Below are positions 22,229 through 36,008 of a DNA stretch of 64,000 nt, in pieces. The stretch comes from Apiospora phragmitis. Lineage: Eukaryota > Ascomycota > Sordariomycetes > Amphisphaeriales > Apiosporaceae. Below the pieces are notes generated by a model. That model had not been told where the DNA came from, did no database searches, and saw only the letters and a list, made by a program, of their open reading frames with translations. The position numbers were made by a program, and so were the translations under genes. The DNA is taken from NCBI GenBank assembly GCA_038363925.1, contig JAQQWL010000004.1, positions 930,001-994,000 of the forward strand, in the 5' to 3' direction. How positions within the stretch are numbered: the first letter of the stretch is position 1; each line of letters opens with the position of its first letter.

Positions 22229-24340
22229 TCACGACGTCGTTACAGCGCCCTTGACCCGATCCACCACGGTCGCCTTGTGCGTCAGGCCGCCGCCGAAGCT
22301 GTGCTCGCTGTTCTGGCCGCCGGCCGTCACCTTGCCCTCGGTGACGCCCGTCTCGAAGGCGCAGGTGCCCATGTCGAGTTTTGCCGGGGCGCTGCCCGAC
22401 GCCGCTACGGCCGCCGGGCTGATGTCGAAGTCGAAAATGTCCATCGGCAGGCCCAGCGTCGTGCACGCGTTGGGGATGTCGACGATGCCGGCCACGTGGC
22501 CCTGGATCGGCGCGCAGGACAGCAGCAGGTAGATCTGGTAGTCGCTGTAGCCGAAGCGGCGGAGGTACTCGATGCAGCCTGTATGTGTGGGTATGGTGCT
22601 TGCTGTTAGTTATGCGTACGTATATTTATTCTTGGAACAGGAAGGGAAGGGAAGGGATTGGGGCTTGGGAGTCAAAACTAGGCAGAAAACTCACGTAGGG
22701 TGGTCTGCCGGTACGCGACGGTGACGTCCATGTAATGCTGCTTGCCGTGCTCGTCGACGGAGAAACCCTCGAAGTACAGGGTACGACCGGGGGAGAACTG
22801 CGGCTCCACGGGGCCCGGGATGTAGATGGGCGACTTGAGGCCCAGGTTGGCCACGCCGTTCTTGATCACCTTGAAGTTGATGGTGATGATGCCGGCCATT
22901 TCGATGGCGCCGCAGAAGGAGATTTCACCATCGCCCTCTGTATAATTGGTATGAGTTGGTTAGTTTTTTTGGATTGCGCGGGGTCAAGTAGAAGTAGGTT
23001 TAAGGGGCAAGAGGGGCAGGTAATAGGAAAAGGAGTCGGGGTTTTGGCTCACGAGAGAAATGCAAATCGCCCACGCTGAACTTGGACCCTGCTACATGGA
23101 CGGGAAGGTAGACTTTGCTGCCGCGACTGAGGTTCTTGATACTGTGAACAGGAGTCAGTAAAAGCTATTCGCTTTTAACCTATGGGTCCATCCAAAACAT
23201 ACTCGCAGTTCCCCCCATGCTCCGGCCGACCCGGGATCGTCCGCGCCCCCTCCTTGCCGACCTTCTCCTTCACCTCGGCGGCGGCCGCGGCGCCGGCGTG
23301 GGCGTTGCGCGGCTCGGGCGGCTTCGCGACGTCGCGCTCGAGCTTGTTGGCCGCGATGAGCTCGCCCTCGCGCGCGTTCCAGTTCGCGAGCACGTCGGCC
23401 GAGGGCGCGCAGCCGAGGATGCCCGGGTGGATCAGGCCGGCGAACTTGACGCGCGGGATGTGGCGGGACGTGGCGTAGATGCCTTCGAAGTCCCAGATGG
23501 CTTTGGCGCTGTGTGGGGGATGGGGGTGGTGGTGTAAGCGAAGAGTCACTCCCTCGGTGTATAGATGAGTACTATCTATGCAAAGAGTAGAGACTTACGC
23601 TGATGGATAGATTTCGTCGAGGAATCCGCCTCCGTTGTTCTTGTCGAAGACACCGGTAAACCCCCACTAATGACACACTCATACATCAGCTATTATCTCC
23701 TTGGAGTGCCGAGCTGTTCACCAAGTGCATTCATTTCCCTCGGTTCCTCCTTCCTATATCAGAACGCCGTAGGGAGGAGGAGCTACTCACCGGCTGGTCC
23801 TCGAAAGGCTGCACATCCATGATCTCGACCAACAACAGATCCCCTGGCGCCGCCCCCTCGACATCGAAGGGACCGGTCAGGTAGTGGATCTTGGTGAGGT
23901 CCACGTCGCGTACATCATCAGCGCTGTCATTGTTTCCAATCTGCCCTCCAGTCCTGTGATAACGAGCACATATAAGTAGATATCCACATCCGAATGGTGA
24001 CATGTTAGAGTGCTATCAATATATACTAACCAATCCACGCATTCGATCTTGACGGTCTCGCCATCTTTAATGGTCTCGACGGAAGGGACTGTAAGAAGAA
24101 AAGCACCGCGTTAGTCTCTCGAAAGCTGTGCCTGATCCCTCTTTAGGATTGCTTCCCCCTTTTCTCAGCATCAAAACTCACTGTCGGGATGCCATCTGTT
24201 CTACAACATGCCATTAGCTAACTGACTATTTAAGATCACACAGCAAACAACCAACAAGGACTTACATGTAGAACCTTCTGGTCGGATGCGGGTATATCAA
24301 AGCTGACTTTGGCAGCTGTGCGAATTCCTGTCTTGCTCAT
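22229..24340 (-). CDS. Formamidase (FmdA/AmdA family)
   Basis: Cytosolic enzyme that hydrolyses formamide to formate and ammonia, used in nitrogen scavenging. Nine exons join in frame: 24266-24340, 24182-24200, 24031-24088, 23791-23953, 23599-23666, 23203-23508, 23053-23141, 22695-22937 and 22229-22578. They encode 456 residues. The start MSKTGIRTA matches other fungal formamidases. Diagnostic blocks are ECVDWTGGQIGNNDSADD, GPFDVEGAAPGDLLLVEIMD, KFAGLIHPGILGCAPSA, RTIPGRPEHGGNCDIKNLS, GDGEISFCGAIEMAG, IYIPGPVEPQFSPG and the final SCAPIQGHVAGIVDIPNACT. Unusually intron-rich for this window (eight introns, one exon only 19 nt). The C-terminal tail of about 60 residues after the last conserved block is longer than I expect. 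No frame defects. Confidence 0.93.
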
Positions 24341-25041
24341 GATCACGGTGTCTCGGATGGAGAATAATTCCTATTTGGTACGTTGTTGTCGACAGTTTCC
24401 ACCTTTTTACGCAAGTTGAGGCAGCAGATTCCAAGTCACTTTGAGCAACATATTAATATCAAATGGTGAGCACTGTCTATTCTACCAAAACCATCACAAT
24501 GGGCCGGTCGACGTCTATATGAAAGTGCTCAATATCTAAGAGTTACCCCGCATACCCCCCCACGCAGATACGCTACTAATAAGGAGACGTCATGGACGAT
24601 AATGATTAGAAAGGGAATATGATTTCCATAGAACCTTTTACATGACAGCGCCTACAGCACAGCACGTTGTAGTCTGCGGCTATGTACCTTGGCTTATCTC
24701 TCCTGACGCCGGGTCGGCGGAAAGCGGGGGCACGACCGGAACTCTCCATGTTGGAATGGAGCTCTTAGAGGGAACAACCGACTGATAGGAGCTCCGAGCT
24801 TCCTTCCCCAAGTCATGTACGTAATCACAAAACAGATACGGTGGAATTGTCTTGTCAAGAGATTAGGCTCTGCGGGGTATGGAGATAAATCGGCATCCTT
24901 CCAACCTGGTCCACATAGCTTTTGTATTGGGGATCACGACATATACAGTATGGATATACGTCCTGATAGCGAAGTTGTATCTATATGGTGGTTCACCTCT
25001 GTGTCGAACGTCAAGCATATATAAGGGCAGGCAGTGGCCAT
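24341..25041. other. Upstream region of the formamidase gene, nothing recognised
   Basis: 701 bp between the formamidase start and the 3' end of the UsgS-like gene, both on the minus strand. It should contain the formamidase promoter. No further gene is supported. Confidence 0.45.
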
Positions 25042-26400
25042 CTAAATCTCCTTTCGACTTTCGGACGTCGTCGCTTCATCATAAGAAGGTGGGTCTTTGG
25101 GTATCGTTGCGGCGGATCCTGGCGCTGAGGTCGGCTTGGAGCCTTCACTGCCATGATGCAATTTATCCAAGTCGAAAAGGGAGAGGCTCAAGAATTCGTG
25201 TTTGTTCGTCCATTCCTGCTGGCTGACGGCATACTCGTGGGCTTGCGCTGGGGCTGGTGGCGGATCCGTGATCTTAGTGATCAGATACGCTGTCGAGGCT
25301 TCGGCAACGCCATAGATCAAAACTCCAAGCAGGGGCACGCGCAATAGCGTGTAGAATCCTATACCGAAGCCGAAGAGGAGGCCCTCCCGGCTGTGGAACC
25401 AGTTCTTTTTCTGCGGCTTAGTCATATGAACGCGAGCGAAATACGGCTCAAGGAGTTCGCGCATCAGACTTCGCGAAGCGAAATAGGTCTGCAAGAAGAT
25501 GACCAAGTATTTCCTGGGTAACAGTACACCGGTGCCGAAAATGATAGCAGCAGGGCCGAGACCGACGGCTTTGTTGAAGGTGTAGAAACTGGCAGCAGGC
25601 AGCACAAATCGGCCCACGTACGGGATGTAGGACAGGCCGAAAATGGCCAGGGAAATAGCAGCTTTGCGGCCGAACCTGTACAAAAACATGCTAACGGCCT
25701 CGGCAGTGCTCGTTGTGTGGGTGCTTCCGTCCTTGACCTTGTACTTGGAAAGGTTCGGATAATACATGTCTCGAATCTCGTCTGGGTCGTCGTGCTTGTG
25801 CTTTTGGACGTACGTCATGTCCACCCACTTCAGCGAGTCCATGAACATGTTGTCAAGAGTCGGGGTGAGGTAGCGCATCAGCGTCATAAGGAATAGAGGT
25901 ATCTGAAGAACATGGTTGGCGAGCAGATCGAGTGCGTTGACTATGGTGTCGTCCCATGATGTCTGATCGAGGTCCCAGATGAGGGCGCTGCCACGGATCA
26001 GGAGCTTGAGTGCAATTATCTGGTGAGGGACGAAGTTAGACAATCATAACCTCAAGGCTGCGGCTGACCACACCACCCGTGACCGCGGGACTCGGGTGTT
26101 GACTTACCGGAATCTGGACAATCAGGCGAATGGCGATACCTGCAACGACGGCGATGGCAGCTTGTCGGTAATGTGTGTTGGTGAATATATCGGGGTTTTG
26201 CAAAGCTCTATTGGCTGCCATCCATGTTAGCAACTGTCAAACTCGCATGTCGCGTGCTTCACTGCGAGTCTCGCACCTCCAACCAGGGTGAGCTGGATGC
26301 CCCGCACTATGGCATTGAGGTCGAAATGCGAAGTGTCAAAGGCCTTCTTGACCTCATCCTTGTCGATCTTCTCAAGCTTGTGAACGACTCGTTCCGCCAT
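25042..26400 (-). CDS. UsgS-like multi-pass membrane protein
   Basis: Three exons, 26277-26400, 26108-26214 and 25042-26019, give 402 residues. The start MAERVVHKLEKID is the first ATG; the frame upstream is open only from a TTG. The N-terminal part is helical. Hydrophobic stretches follow: AAIAVVAGIAIRLIVQI, a segment ahead of LMRYLTPTLDNMF, AAISLAIFGLSYIPYVG, GPAAIIFGTGVLL and a final FYTLLRVPLLGVLIYGVAEA. A hydrophilic Pro/Ser-rich tail ends the protein. This matches the fungal family annotated as transmembrane protein UsgS; the name is recalled and the function is not established. Introns are 62 and 88 nt with normal signals. The frame is intact. Confidence 0.75.
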
Positions 26401-28248
26401 CTTGGATTCGTAGAGCCTGGATAACTGAGGCGCAGATCCAGCCAAAGGTGTGTGTGTGTGTTGTTAGGTAGCAACAAAGCTGCGAGCTTCGGATATTCAG
26501 GTTTGACGAAATGTTAGCCATGGCGGGCTGGCAAACTGATGACGACACCTCACTGCCCACTACCCATCAAGGCACGGACTTTTATGAAGACAGACACAAG
26601 GTTGGCACTGGCACATTGCTTATCGATTATGCACGCACTAATGTTGAACCCAGCCCCCAGCTACTATATCGGCCAGTTATTACGATTACAGCTTCAAGGC
26701 ATAGGTCCAGATCAGGGTAGCTTCAATTATCTGTACCTTTGTTGATATGATTATCTTGCAGGCACAATATATCCGTTACTTGCGCACAAACTTGTCCTCA
26801 ACCCTGAGTCTCAGTCCGAAGGGGAGATCAGTATGATATAGTGCAAACTTTCGAAGAAACTCTCATCAACTCCATGGATAGCGTCTTGAAGTAAGGGGTT
26901 TACTGTGTTAAGGTATCCGATCGTGCTCAAGCCTCGGGGCTCATCGAACGAGGGGAAGCAGAAAGCTGGCTCGGTCACGAGGATGAGAGCTCACTTCAGC
27001 AAGGTATGCCGTGGTACATGTATATACGTAACCAGACCTGGGAGGTCTCAAGTCAGGCATCAGGGGGATATGAATATGCCAACGCCATGAACCACCATCT
27101 CCCCCACGATGCCCCTCCATGCCTCCCCCTCGATGTATGGGTTACGTATTGTCCCCGCCGGACATCCACGTCAAAGACTGGCTGGCATCAATCGATCGCA
27201 GTACTCCGTATTGTTGCAACTCTATTCCCCCAGCCGCTTGTTGGCGCCTTGAACAACATCATATCACTTTACTTTGTGTTTGCGCCTCCAGTCAGCGTCG
27301 AGTAGTCCGGTGTAAGTGCAGGTGCGCGAACGTTAGCGCACCCTAATGCCAGGTCCGCGATCCATCCCTGCAGCTTAGGAGCTTAGCCGCCTGTAATCGA
27401 CAATTTTGCTGATCCAACGAGGGGCACTTCCCGGGGGGTCGGAAACGCTTGAAAGGGTCGAGAGCGAGGATATGAAACTGTCCGAACATAAGATATTAAG
27501 GTATCGAACGACAATAGTGCAACTTGTTTGCATACTCGAACGATAGAACGGGATTCTATAGCGAATTGATTCAGAGATGTTCTATTTTGGCCAACGACGG
27601 CGCCTTGGTCGATGGAAAGATTGTAGCCAGCCAATGACTGCTACTCATCTACTGTCGTAATTTAATGTAGTTGGACTAGGCAAGCCAGGATACCCTCCCC
27701 AGGCGCGTAGAACGGTAGCTTAGGTTAGCACCTCATTGCTTTTAGCACCCAGCCTCCAATTGCACTGCGACGAGAACGAGAACGAGAACAAGAATCCTCA
27801 ACCCTTTTTCTCCCAATTGATGCACCGGCGCATGGTCCAGAAAGATTGTGCATTTACGTCTTCAAGATATCCAAGTGTTCAAACGTGCGAGCAGCAAGAG
27901 TACAGCCTCATATCTTTGCAGGTGTCCGTTGCTACTTGCTTAAGTACTTACACACAAGCATCTTATTGACTCTGGAACACCTGGGGATTCCTTTAGGTTC
28001 TACCCTCGCGTACAGGCATCTCTCCCCGGGCTTGTCTGGAGGCTGACACCTAGTCCCCATTACATCTGAAGTGTGAGACAACTGTCTTCTGCATCATTTC
28101 CTTTCATCCCTCGGTTTCTAGAGAAAAGCATCTCTGTCGATATATTAGTTTGGCAGTCCTTTCGTCATGCCCTAGGAGACCCATTTCCGACCTTGGTCGA
28201 CACGATTTAACGCCTATCACGCATCGCATCTCCTAGAGTTTCCTCGTC
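26401..28248. other. Divergent intergenic region between UsgS-like gene and INP1
   Basis: 1848 bp with no supported gene. Simple repeats are present: a GT run near 26449-26460 and a GAGAAC-type hexamer repeat near 27771-27792. It probably holds the promoters of both flanking genes. Confidence 0.5.
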
Positions 28249-30815
28249 ATGGATTCGCAATCCCAATCAGACCCTCGATTGCCCACGCCTCGGCGTGTGG
28301 CTACTTTACCGACAGTCCTCCAAGTCCCTCGAAGATCCCCTTCGATTTCGTCATTATCGTCACGCACATCGGCTTTGTCAAGTACATCTCGAGGGCCCGA
28401 TGAGTTGGTCGAAACCCTATACAATCACCCATATGTCAAGATAACATCCTTCACCTCCGGCCAGCGCATCTCGTACGGTTCATCAAATGGGCTCGATGAT
28501 CCAGAGCCGGGGTCTCTGCCGCCGTCTTCGCGCCTGGAACGAACCATCGCAATTGGTGCGTAATCAACCTGTTGCATATGTCGAAGATATTGGCTAACAT
28601 GATCCTGTCTTGTCTCTGTAGGCCCCTTCCGTATATACCGAGCACCTGGATCCGTCGCTTTCCTGTCTTGCGGTGCTGCGCTCCAACCGATACTGCCCAA
28701 AAGTCAATGCTGGTGCATTGCCGAGGATAATAGCCAATTCGTTCTTCAGATCCGACGTCCTCAATATTGGAGGATAGAAGTTCCGGTGGCGGACGCCGAG
28801 GAGGTCCAGCAAGCATTGCTTCTGCGCGATGTGTTCGACAACATTCTCTTATTCGAGAAGACCGAGTGCCCGTTTCAAAGAAGCTTTACAGTCGAGTTAC
28901 CGCCGAGACCCGAGACACCAGTCATCAAGAAGCCCTGGACATCAGTTGGCAAAAACCTGATACCGACCGTGTTCACATCTGACTTGTCCCCACCCGCGCC
29001 GTCACCGAGAGTAGTCAGCGGCAGGATGCGGCTCAGACCTATTCCCAAGAAATCCGACTTTTCGAGTGAAGATGATGCCCATTCTGATGAGAGGGAAAAC
29101 CCGACTGCACCTGTGGTACAAGAAGACCAAATCACGGACATAGTAAGACTTAACGAAAATGAAGTCGAGAACCGGAATATACCTTCTGAGAATGAGAGGG
29201 TTGCTATTACGACTAATACGCCCGTTGCACTGTCTGTAATAGACAAACCCGAGAAGTCACATGCAATGGGAGAACCGCAAATAATAGAAGTAATGGTGGA
29301 TTCCGACTCCAGCGATCAACAAGGGAAAAAGACGGATACGCAAGATTTGGCGCTGACTACGCTGGATACTAAACGTGATACCGAAGTGGATATGGCTATT
29401 TCACAAAGCGAAGTGAGGCCCAGTCAGGCGCAGGCCCCTGAACAAGCGCAGATCTCGCCTGATCCGTGCGTGATAAACCCCCGGGTCTCAGATTTGCCTG
29501 CTATTCCTTTAAAACGACAAGACTCGAAGCCGACAACCAGGGTTTTTCAGAACTCCAAGGCTCCTCGTCTGGTCAGCGCAAGTAAGATCTTGGAGCCAAC
29601 TCTCACCATGCCTCTCGAGGAGAGTCTGTTGCCAAAACGCACCAAGCGAACTGTTTCAGCCCAGGAATACAGCAGCCAATCAAACGCAGCCCCTGTCACC
29701 ACCGAAGAAGTGTTTGGCGATGACGACGATGGGCCATCGCTGTGGGAAGGTTCTGGCAACATTGGCGCGGTCAACCTCAAGAAAAAGCGAATGAGCCGTA
29801 TTTTGGCTGGTCGATCGGCGGCCTTGCAACCGCAACTTACGGTCCTAACTGCACCGCCTTCCCGACCTGCCCCAAGGCAGCCCGTGCAGACCCGACCGGC
29901 CATCAACATTCCAACTTCTGAGCGTACGGCTCCGTCTCAGACATCCGACGACACCTCTCCCGTCGGTTCTACCGATTCGTTCCACAGTCTGCAAAGCTCC
30001 CAGTCCTGGCACAGTACAATCACTCCTCTTCCTGGCTCGCCCCCCAGGTTGCGACCAGATTCTCCGCCTAGCCATCGATTCCCTTACCCGCACGACAACA
30101 TTGTTAAGACCCCCAGAGTCCGTGTCAAGGACAACTCCGAATTTGTCACCACCCCGAAGACGACGACGGACATCACGGTGATGCCGAGCTCCGCTACGGC
30201 CACTAACCAATCTGACTCGCCAATGCCGCGGTCGCCTAGCGAGGACTCGAAGCTGGCCAGCCCCGCATATATCGAATCGGTCAAAGAGGAAATACGCACG
30301 TCGGCTCTAGCCGACCGGTCCGCCTACGTCACCGGGCCAGGTCCGCCTCCCACACCATGTCCATCAGCCAACGACGCGGCCTGTCCCCACTCCCACCCGC
30401 CGCCAACTTGTTCACACCGCCGCGGCAGGCGCGCCCCGCTAGCCGCCTCGAGACGGTGCGAAAGCTTCCGAGCTCGATTATTCACAAGACGGTCGAGATC
30501 CTCATGTCGCCCCCGGGCCACCTTGTCAACTTGATGCTCCAGGTCGCTGCTAAGATCGCGGCCGGCGAGTGGCGAGGACTGGTCTTCGGGTTCAACGAGG
30601 GCGGCGAGAAGATCCCCGTCCAGTGGGACTACTCGGACGGCGAGGTCAGCAGCTGGGAGGACGACGACGACTACCACTTTTGCATGGGCCGCTTCGGGTC
30701 AATGCGGAAGGATCGAGAGCGCGAGGAGCAGCAGCAGCAGCAGTCGTCTCCTCAAGCGAACGCCGAGCCGGTTGGGTCACCGGAGGAGGATAGCCGCGGC
30801 TGGGAGGTCGATTAG
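28249..30815 (+). CDS. INP1: Inheritance of peroxisomes protein 1 (one apparent frameshift)
   Basis: Inp1 tethers peroxisomes to the cell cortex so that the mother cell or parent compartment keeps some of them. Exon 1 is 28249-28555 and exon 2 is 28622-30815; the 66-nt intron has GCTAAC and TAG signals. The conserved domain spans the intron: ETLYNHPYVKITSFTSG, SSRLERTIAIGPFRIYRAPG, SVAFLSCGAALQPILPKS, CWCIAEDNSQFVLQIRRP, YWRIEVP and ECPFQRSFTVELPPRPETP. A long, low-complexity, Ser/Pro-rich middle follows, then a conserved C-terminal block (HLVNLMLQVAAKIAAGEWRG, VQWDYSDGEVSSW) and a short CAG-encoded Gln run. That C-terminal block is in another frame; adding one G at about 30340-30341 joins them. 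Corrected length is 833 residues. Confidence 0.88.
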
Positions 30816-31684
30816 AGACGATCGCAGAGTTTAGTCTGGATTGACAGAGGCTGGACATGCCTATTTTCATATGTTATTTGCACTTGCATCGAAAGGGAGT
30901 TTTAGGGGATTCCGGGAACGACAGGCCCGCTGGCATATACCCATTCATGTCGACCATATAGGGTACTGCTGAACACCCTTTACCAGGGTGATTCGCATGG
31001 AGTATGGGTTATTCGGGGGAGGGTTTATACTCCCCCATGCGCTAGGTTCGGTAGTAGCCAGGAGAGGGCGATCACATCTGGAACGAGATGGCGTTGTTTC
31101 ATCAATGTTCTGTATATTACAGGTTGACGGAGACCATATACCTACCTGTTGGCACGCAGGAAGGAGGCTCCCTTGTGTTGAGATATAGTGGAAGATGACT
31201 GGCTGGATTTCGCCCAACAACTAGATGCTTTTCTTGCGCGTCTGGAATTTGTCTACTTTAGGGGCCAAAGCACAGGTCTTTACTTTGTTTTAATGGATAC
31301 ATGTACATACCGATGTACTTTCTGGGCAAGTTTTTCAATTTACTTCATGCTGCTTGTGATCTACTCTGAGTCAGGTGACTACGAAAGATGGCCCCTGAAC
31401 TCTTGGGGGAGCCCGGGGCCCTAACGATAAGCGAGTACTTGATCTCACTCAAAGGGGTTTTTTATCTTCTTTCGGAGCCTTCCTCAGCAGAAGTGCGGTT
31501 GGTTCTATGATGATAGTCTAAATTAACAAACATAATGAGTTGCTATGATCAGCGAGTGGGTAGTACAGCAACCCCAGCAAGCCGCGACACCAGAAGCTGA
31601 TCCGTTCGCCGCGGCTCAAGAACCGAAAAAGAGTCTACCCCAGACCAAATGTCTGTCGGCATTTTATTTCCCCTTTTCTCTTCT
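30816..31684. other. Convergent intergenic region, nothing recognised
   Basis: 869 bp between the 3' ends of INP1 and the PL20 lyase gene. I see no gene, repeat or structured element. Confidence 0.5.
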
Positions 31685-32566
31685 TTAGGACATGAACTTC
31701 GGGTCCAGATCCCCCTTGGACTCGCTGATCTGCACCTGGTACACCCAGCTGTCGGTGACGACCTCCTGGCCACCATAGATGCCGAACTTGGGATCGCTGC
31801 GGCCGGGGAAGAGGTTGCCCGGGAGCGTCGTGGACCCGGTCGCGGCGAACGTGACGGGCTTGCCGGCCCACCACATGCGCACGTGGCCCTGCCCGGCGTC
31901 CTTGGCCAGGATCTCGAGGCCGACGGTGTAGACCGTTTTCGGTTGGATCGCCGCCGACCAGGAGGGCTGGCGGTGCCCGGACTGCTGGGCGTGGTACTGC
32001 AGCTGCAGCTGGCCCTCGCGCACTTCTAGTGATAGCGGGATGTTGGCCGCGTCGTGGCCGGCTGTGTTGGCGACGTACTCCTTCCACTGCATCACAATCA
32101 TGCCGTCCGGCGTCGCGCCGAGGGCGAATTGGTAGCCGATGAAGTAGGTCTTGCCCTCTTGGGTCTTTCCGTTGAGGGCGTGGTACTCGGCACTTTGTCT
32201 GGTCAGTCTTGCATGGTCTTCTTCGGTTTCCCCTTTTACCTTTACAAGAGGTGCCCCTTTCGGAATCACCTAAAGTCGCAAGAGACAGACAGGAAGAGGC
32301 TCGGGATGGGGAGGGTAAGCTCACCGGATATCGCCCTTCTTGCGATGGAAGTGTGCGCTCTTGCCCCCCTTCCAGTCCTTGTCATTCTTGATGTACAGGT
32401 CAGCCGTGTTGCCGTGCTGCTTGTCGCCCCGTGCGGCCTCGAGGTTCACCAGGCCAATCTTGGAGACCTCGTCGCCCCGTGCGGCGTTGTAGTCGACCAG
32501 CAGGGTGGCGCTGGCATAACCGGCGCAGAGGAGGGCCGAAACGACGAGTTGACCAAAGTGAATCAT
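31685..32566 (-). CDS. Secreted glucuronan lyase-like protein, polysaccharide lyase family 20
   Basis: Two exons, 32325-32566 and 31685-32192, separated by a 132-nt intron, give 249 residues, the normal size of the family. A signal peptide is visible (MIHFGQLVVSALLCAGYASA, cleavage expected after ASA), so the enzyme is probably secreted. The mature part has blocks I associate with PL20 glucuronan lyases: HFHRKKGDIRAEYHALN across the splice junction, FIGYQFALG, MQWKEYVANTAG, IPLSLEVREGQLQLQYHA, VRMWWAGKP, LFPGRSDPKFGIYGG and SWVYQVQISE near the end. Such enzymes cleave beta-1,4-polyglucuronate by beta-elimination. Family assignment is from recognition only. The frame is intact. Confidence 0.82.
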
Positions 32567-35500
32567 GTTGAGGATGATAATGTGCTTCGATTATCCTTTA
32601 CGAAAGGAAGGTGAGAGTCACGATGTTACTGTGGAGGAGCTGAAGAAGATGGCTCGTTATTATGATAGTAGATATCCCATAGAGTTCCATGGCTACGATG
32701 GTTCTTTTATAGATTCTGAAGAGCCTCCTTTTCCACCCGTCGCTCATCTAAATATGGATCCGCACTGGCACTCTATCTGTTTTTAGATCACCGTTGGCGA
32801 TCTTCGCAGCATTCCACCCTATAGGTGAGCCTGTCAGCTTACTATCCCAATATACAGAAGCGCTCGCTCGGGGGCTCAGAGACTTACTGTTTACGGCAAG
32901 TGTTGGGGCAGATCTACTGTTCGAGCGTATAGATATGTTTGCATGTATGACAGCCTTAGACCAGCTGCACCAGAGGCAGTGACTCGATTTACCCGAAAGT
33001 GCACTTCAGACTCGCGGCTTGTCCCCGTAGAGGGTGTATTCACACGTTCTTGCATGAGGCTGAGTAACAAGGCATGACATAACGCCTGATAGATGGCATA
33101 TTTGGTAATAACGAGCGTGCGCCCGGAATTGCACTGCTGACATTATTATAGGCTGACTTGGAGCTCATCTGCCGGGTCTTGATTCCGTTTGTGGTCAACT
33201 GGAAGAGCACACAACATAAAATTGTTGATGACTGCATGGCGAGAATAGGTGGGATTTGGCCCTTCCCTTTCTCTTCCTTATGAGATGTCGGAAACTTGAC
33301 CCTTGGGAATTGGAACCTATCCTTTGTAGAGCATCAAGTTATATATGCTGGACTGGAGGAGAATGGATATCCACTCCTACTAGCCTGCTCGTTGCCCTGG
33401 GACTAAAGAAAGAAGATGCGCATGACCAAAAGTTGAGCCGCTGCCCCAAGACAGCGGCCGTAGTTTGCGGCTTAACCAAAGACTGCGGCTGACGAAGCTT
33501 TGCACCGACAGCCTAGTCGATCTTGGAGCCGAGGTCAATATGCAACCATGCTGCCAATGTGTATGTAAGTTTTTTTTTTTGGATTTCAAAAGAAAAGATG
33601 GGTTCCATTTCACCATGGAAACCATATGCGAGAGCGAGAGCCTACGTCGACAGAGTTCGGGCAGGTTGGGGTTCAAGGTGCCGCCACCCCATTGGCGATA
33701 TTACACACTGAGGGTATCCGGTACAAGGTCTCCCTTTCTCGAGTCCGCCATCTTTTCCGCTGTGGTATGCTCAATTTATATTATTCCATCTTTCTACAAG
33801 GATCGTACTTTTGGTATTGAACAGAGTTGATTGGGGAGGGCACAAGTTTTTCCCGCTTTGCCAGGGTGCTTGCCTGAGACTATTTTCAGTCGCCTGTTGA
33901 TCCACATGATCTCATTGCCAACAACGGTGTCGTTCACTGGCTGAACTGGGGACGTCTTCCAAGAAAAAGAGAATTGCTAGTACATAAGTGATGACCAACC
34001 ACTTGGTATTGACGGACTTGTTTGAGAAACATGCATCGCTGAAGATCTTGCTAGGCGACTAGGGGAATAGGACCCAGGACCCTTGTTTATTTAATCATTA
34101 TTAGTCAAATTCTAGGAGAGGAAGATTTGAAGAAGAGGAGGAAGAAGAAGTCCATCCATCGGAGGATCTCATCTGGGAAGATCAAAACTGCCAAGTACGT
34201 CCAAATAAGATTGAATTACATAAGACAGTAAGGAGAGAGTCTCAAAGGCCCGTCAATCGTCAATGCGGCCCTGACAGGGTCATTGGGTGGCTTCCCTCCT
34301 TCTTTGCAGGCAGGACTTGACGATCTTTTTAGGCCCACGGGGTCTAGGCCTTATTTCGCGATTCTGCAATCTGCCAGAACCATGTTCTTTTTATCTTTAT
34401 TTTCTCTACAAAACCAATTAACCCTCGCAATTTGGATGGCAAGGGCCCGAACGAAATAAAAAGGCTTGGTAGGGCTTGGTAATTGAAACAGGCTCCTCTT
34501 TCCACGGACAGTCGAGGTTTAAATCGCAGCAGCAGCGCGAGGAGCGTCCTGTCCGGCCGTTGACTGACTTGAGTGACAGAAAGCCAAGGCCGTTTAGGCT
34601 TGGAATTAAGCTCGGCGGCGTGTCATCCCATCATGAAGCCGGAAGGAAATGCTCGGCACGAAACGAGACCTCTTCGCCACAAGCAAGACCAAGGAAAGGG
34701 ACACGCAATCACCAAGCATTTCGACTTCCAATGCCTTGACCGGGCCGCCGGGGGTTTATATCCCCCGACTCAATCTCAAGACTTGCGACGAGTCTTGTAG
34801 CCCCATCAGTCTGAAGGAGAAGAATGCAACTGAGGCACAGCAGGAGCAATAAGGGGGGAATTATCGTACGGCAGCTCAGTCCTGTGGTACGACATACAAA
34901 CCCACGGCGATAAGCGCTCAACCATCAACGCCCGTGTAAAAAGGCCACCACGAGAGAATGAGGCCATTCAGAGATTCTGAAACGCTTGGGGACCCACCGG
35001 CCTGCTGTCTCAGCATGGTCTCAGGGGCTCTGCCAAGGAGCGAGCTGGCCTGTGCTGGGGGTTGGCGGCCGGTGACGCGGGGTGGGTGGATGGGAAACAT
35101 CGGTGCAACTTCTTTACTGCCAGCGGAGTCCGGTGCTCTGGCAGAAACAGGACGAGCCAATCGCCATGTCGACGCACCGGCCCCCCTGGCCCTATTGGTG
35201 ACGGCGTTCCACATTTGCAACAGCAGTCGGCGCATAATGGTCTGATAGCCCACGGACCTGAGGTAAACCCAATGGTAACCTACCACCAGACCTGGCCCAA
35301 AAAGAAGGAAGAGAAGAAAAAAACAGCCAAGCAACATATGCCAACTGCGCAGTGGGCTGGTGGGCTCAGAGTTGGAATCACCCAAGCCTTCCAAGCGCCA
35401 CCAAGCCTTTCCCTTAACCAGCACAACCCCTGGCCCCCTCGAGCGCCTGATGATAGGCCTGCTTTGCCCGAGAAGGGTAATAAATGGGGGTCGCCCTTGT

Positions 35501-36008
35501 AAACATCTAGCCTCAAGATGTCCATCTGCAAGAGGCGCCAGGTGTGGGTAAGGTGAGTCAAGATTGGCACGGTAACAAATATGTAAGAAAAAAAAGGTTA
35601 GAGGATGCGCGGGAAGGAGGCAGGGTAGTTCAACCTAATATAGATGCGGCTTTGCTCTATCCCATTCCTGCTGTCTTCTTGTTCCTGTCCTCTCAGCAGC
35701 AGTAGCAACCCAGCGATCCGCCGAACACTACTATTCTCTAATAATCTGTATATACATTTATACTTTTCGCCGGTCGAACTTCATTTATTATTCTTAGCAA
35801 CAAGGGCTTGACGCCTCATACCGTTCATTCAACAGAAAGAAAGCCATACCGGTAAAGACAACCAACCCAACGACGCCCGTGTTGTAGCAGTCGACCGAGG
35901 CCCAGCCGTGTGATTTCCCATCGCGTACTCGCCTTCATTCACATCCGTCTCATAAACTCATCGACCTCACTCCGGTCTCCCGGGAATAACGACATAAATT
36001 CCACCAAC
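32567..36008. other. Gene-poor stretch before the 52-residue membrane protein gene
   Basis: 3.4 kb without a supported gene. It includes a poly-T run (about 33569-33578), a purine-rich tract near 34117-34150, and open frames of up to 168 codons (34918-35424, minus) that show no domain and no consistent coding pattern. Confidence 0.5.

Noticed and set aside
34918..35424. 168-codon minus-strand frame
   Set aside because: Alternative start codon, overlapping frames of similar length on the other strand, no domain; probably chance.
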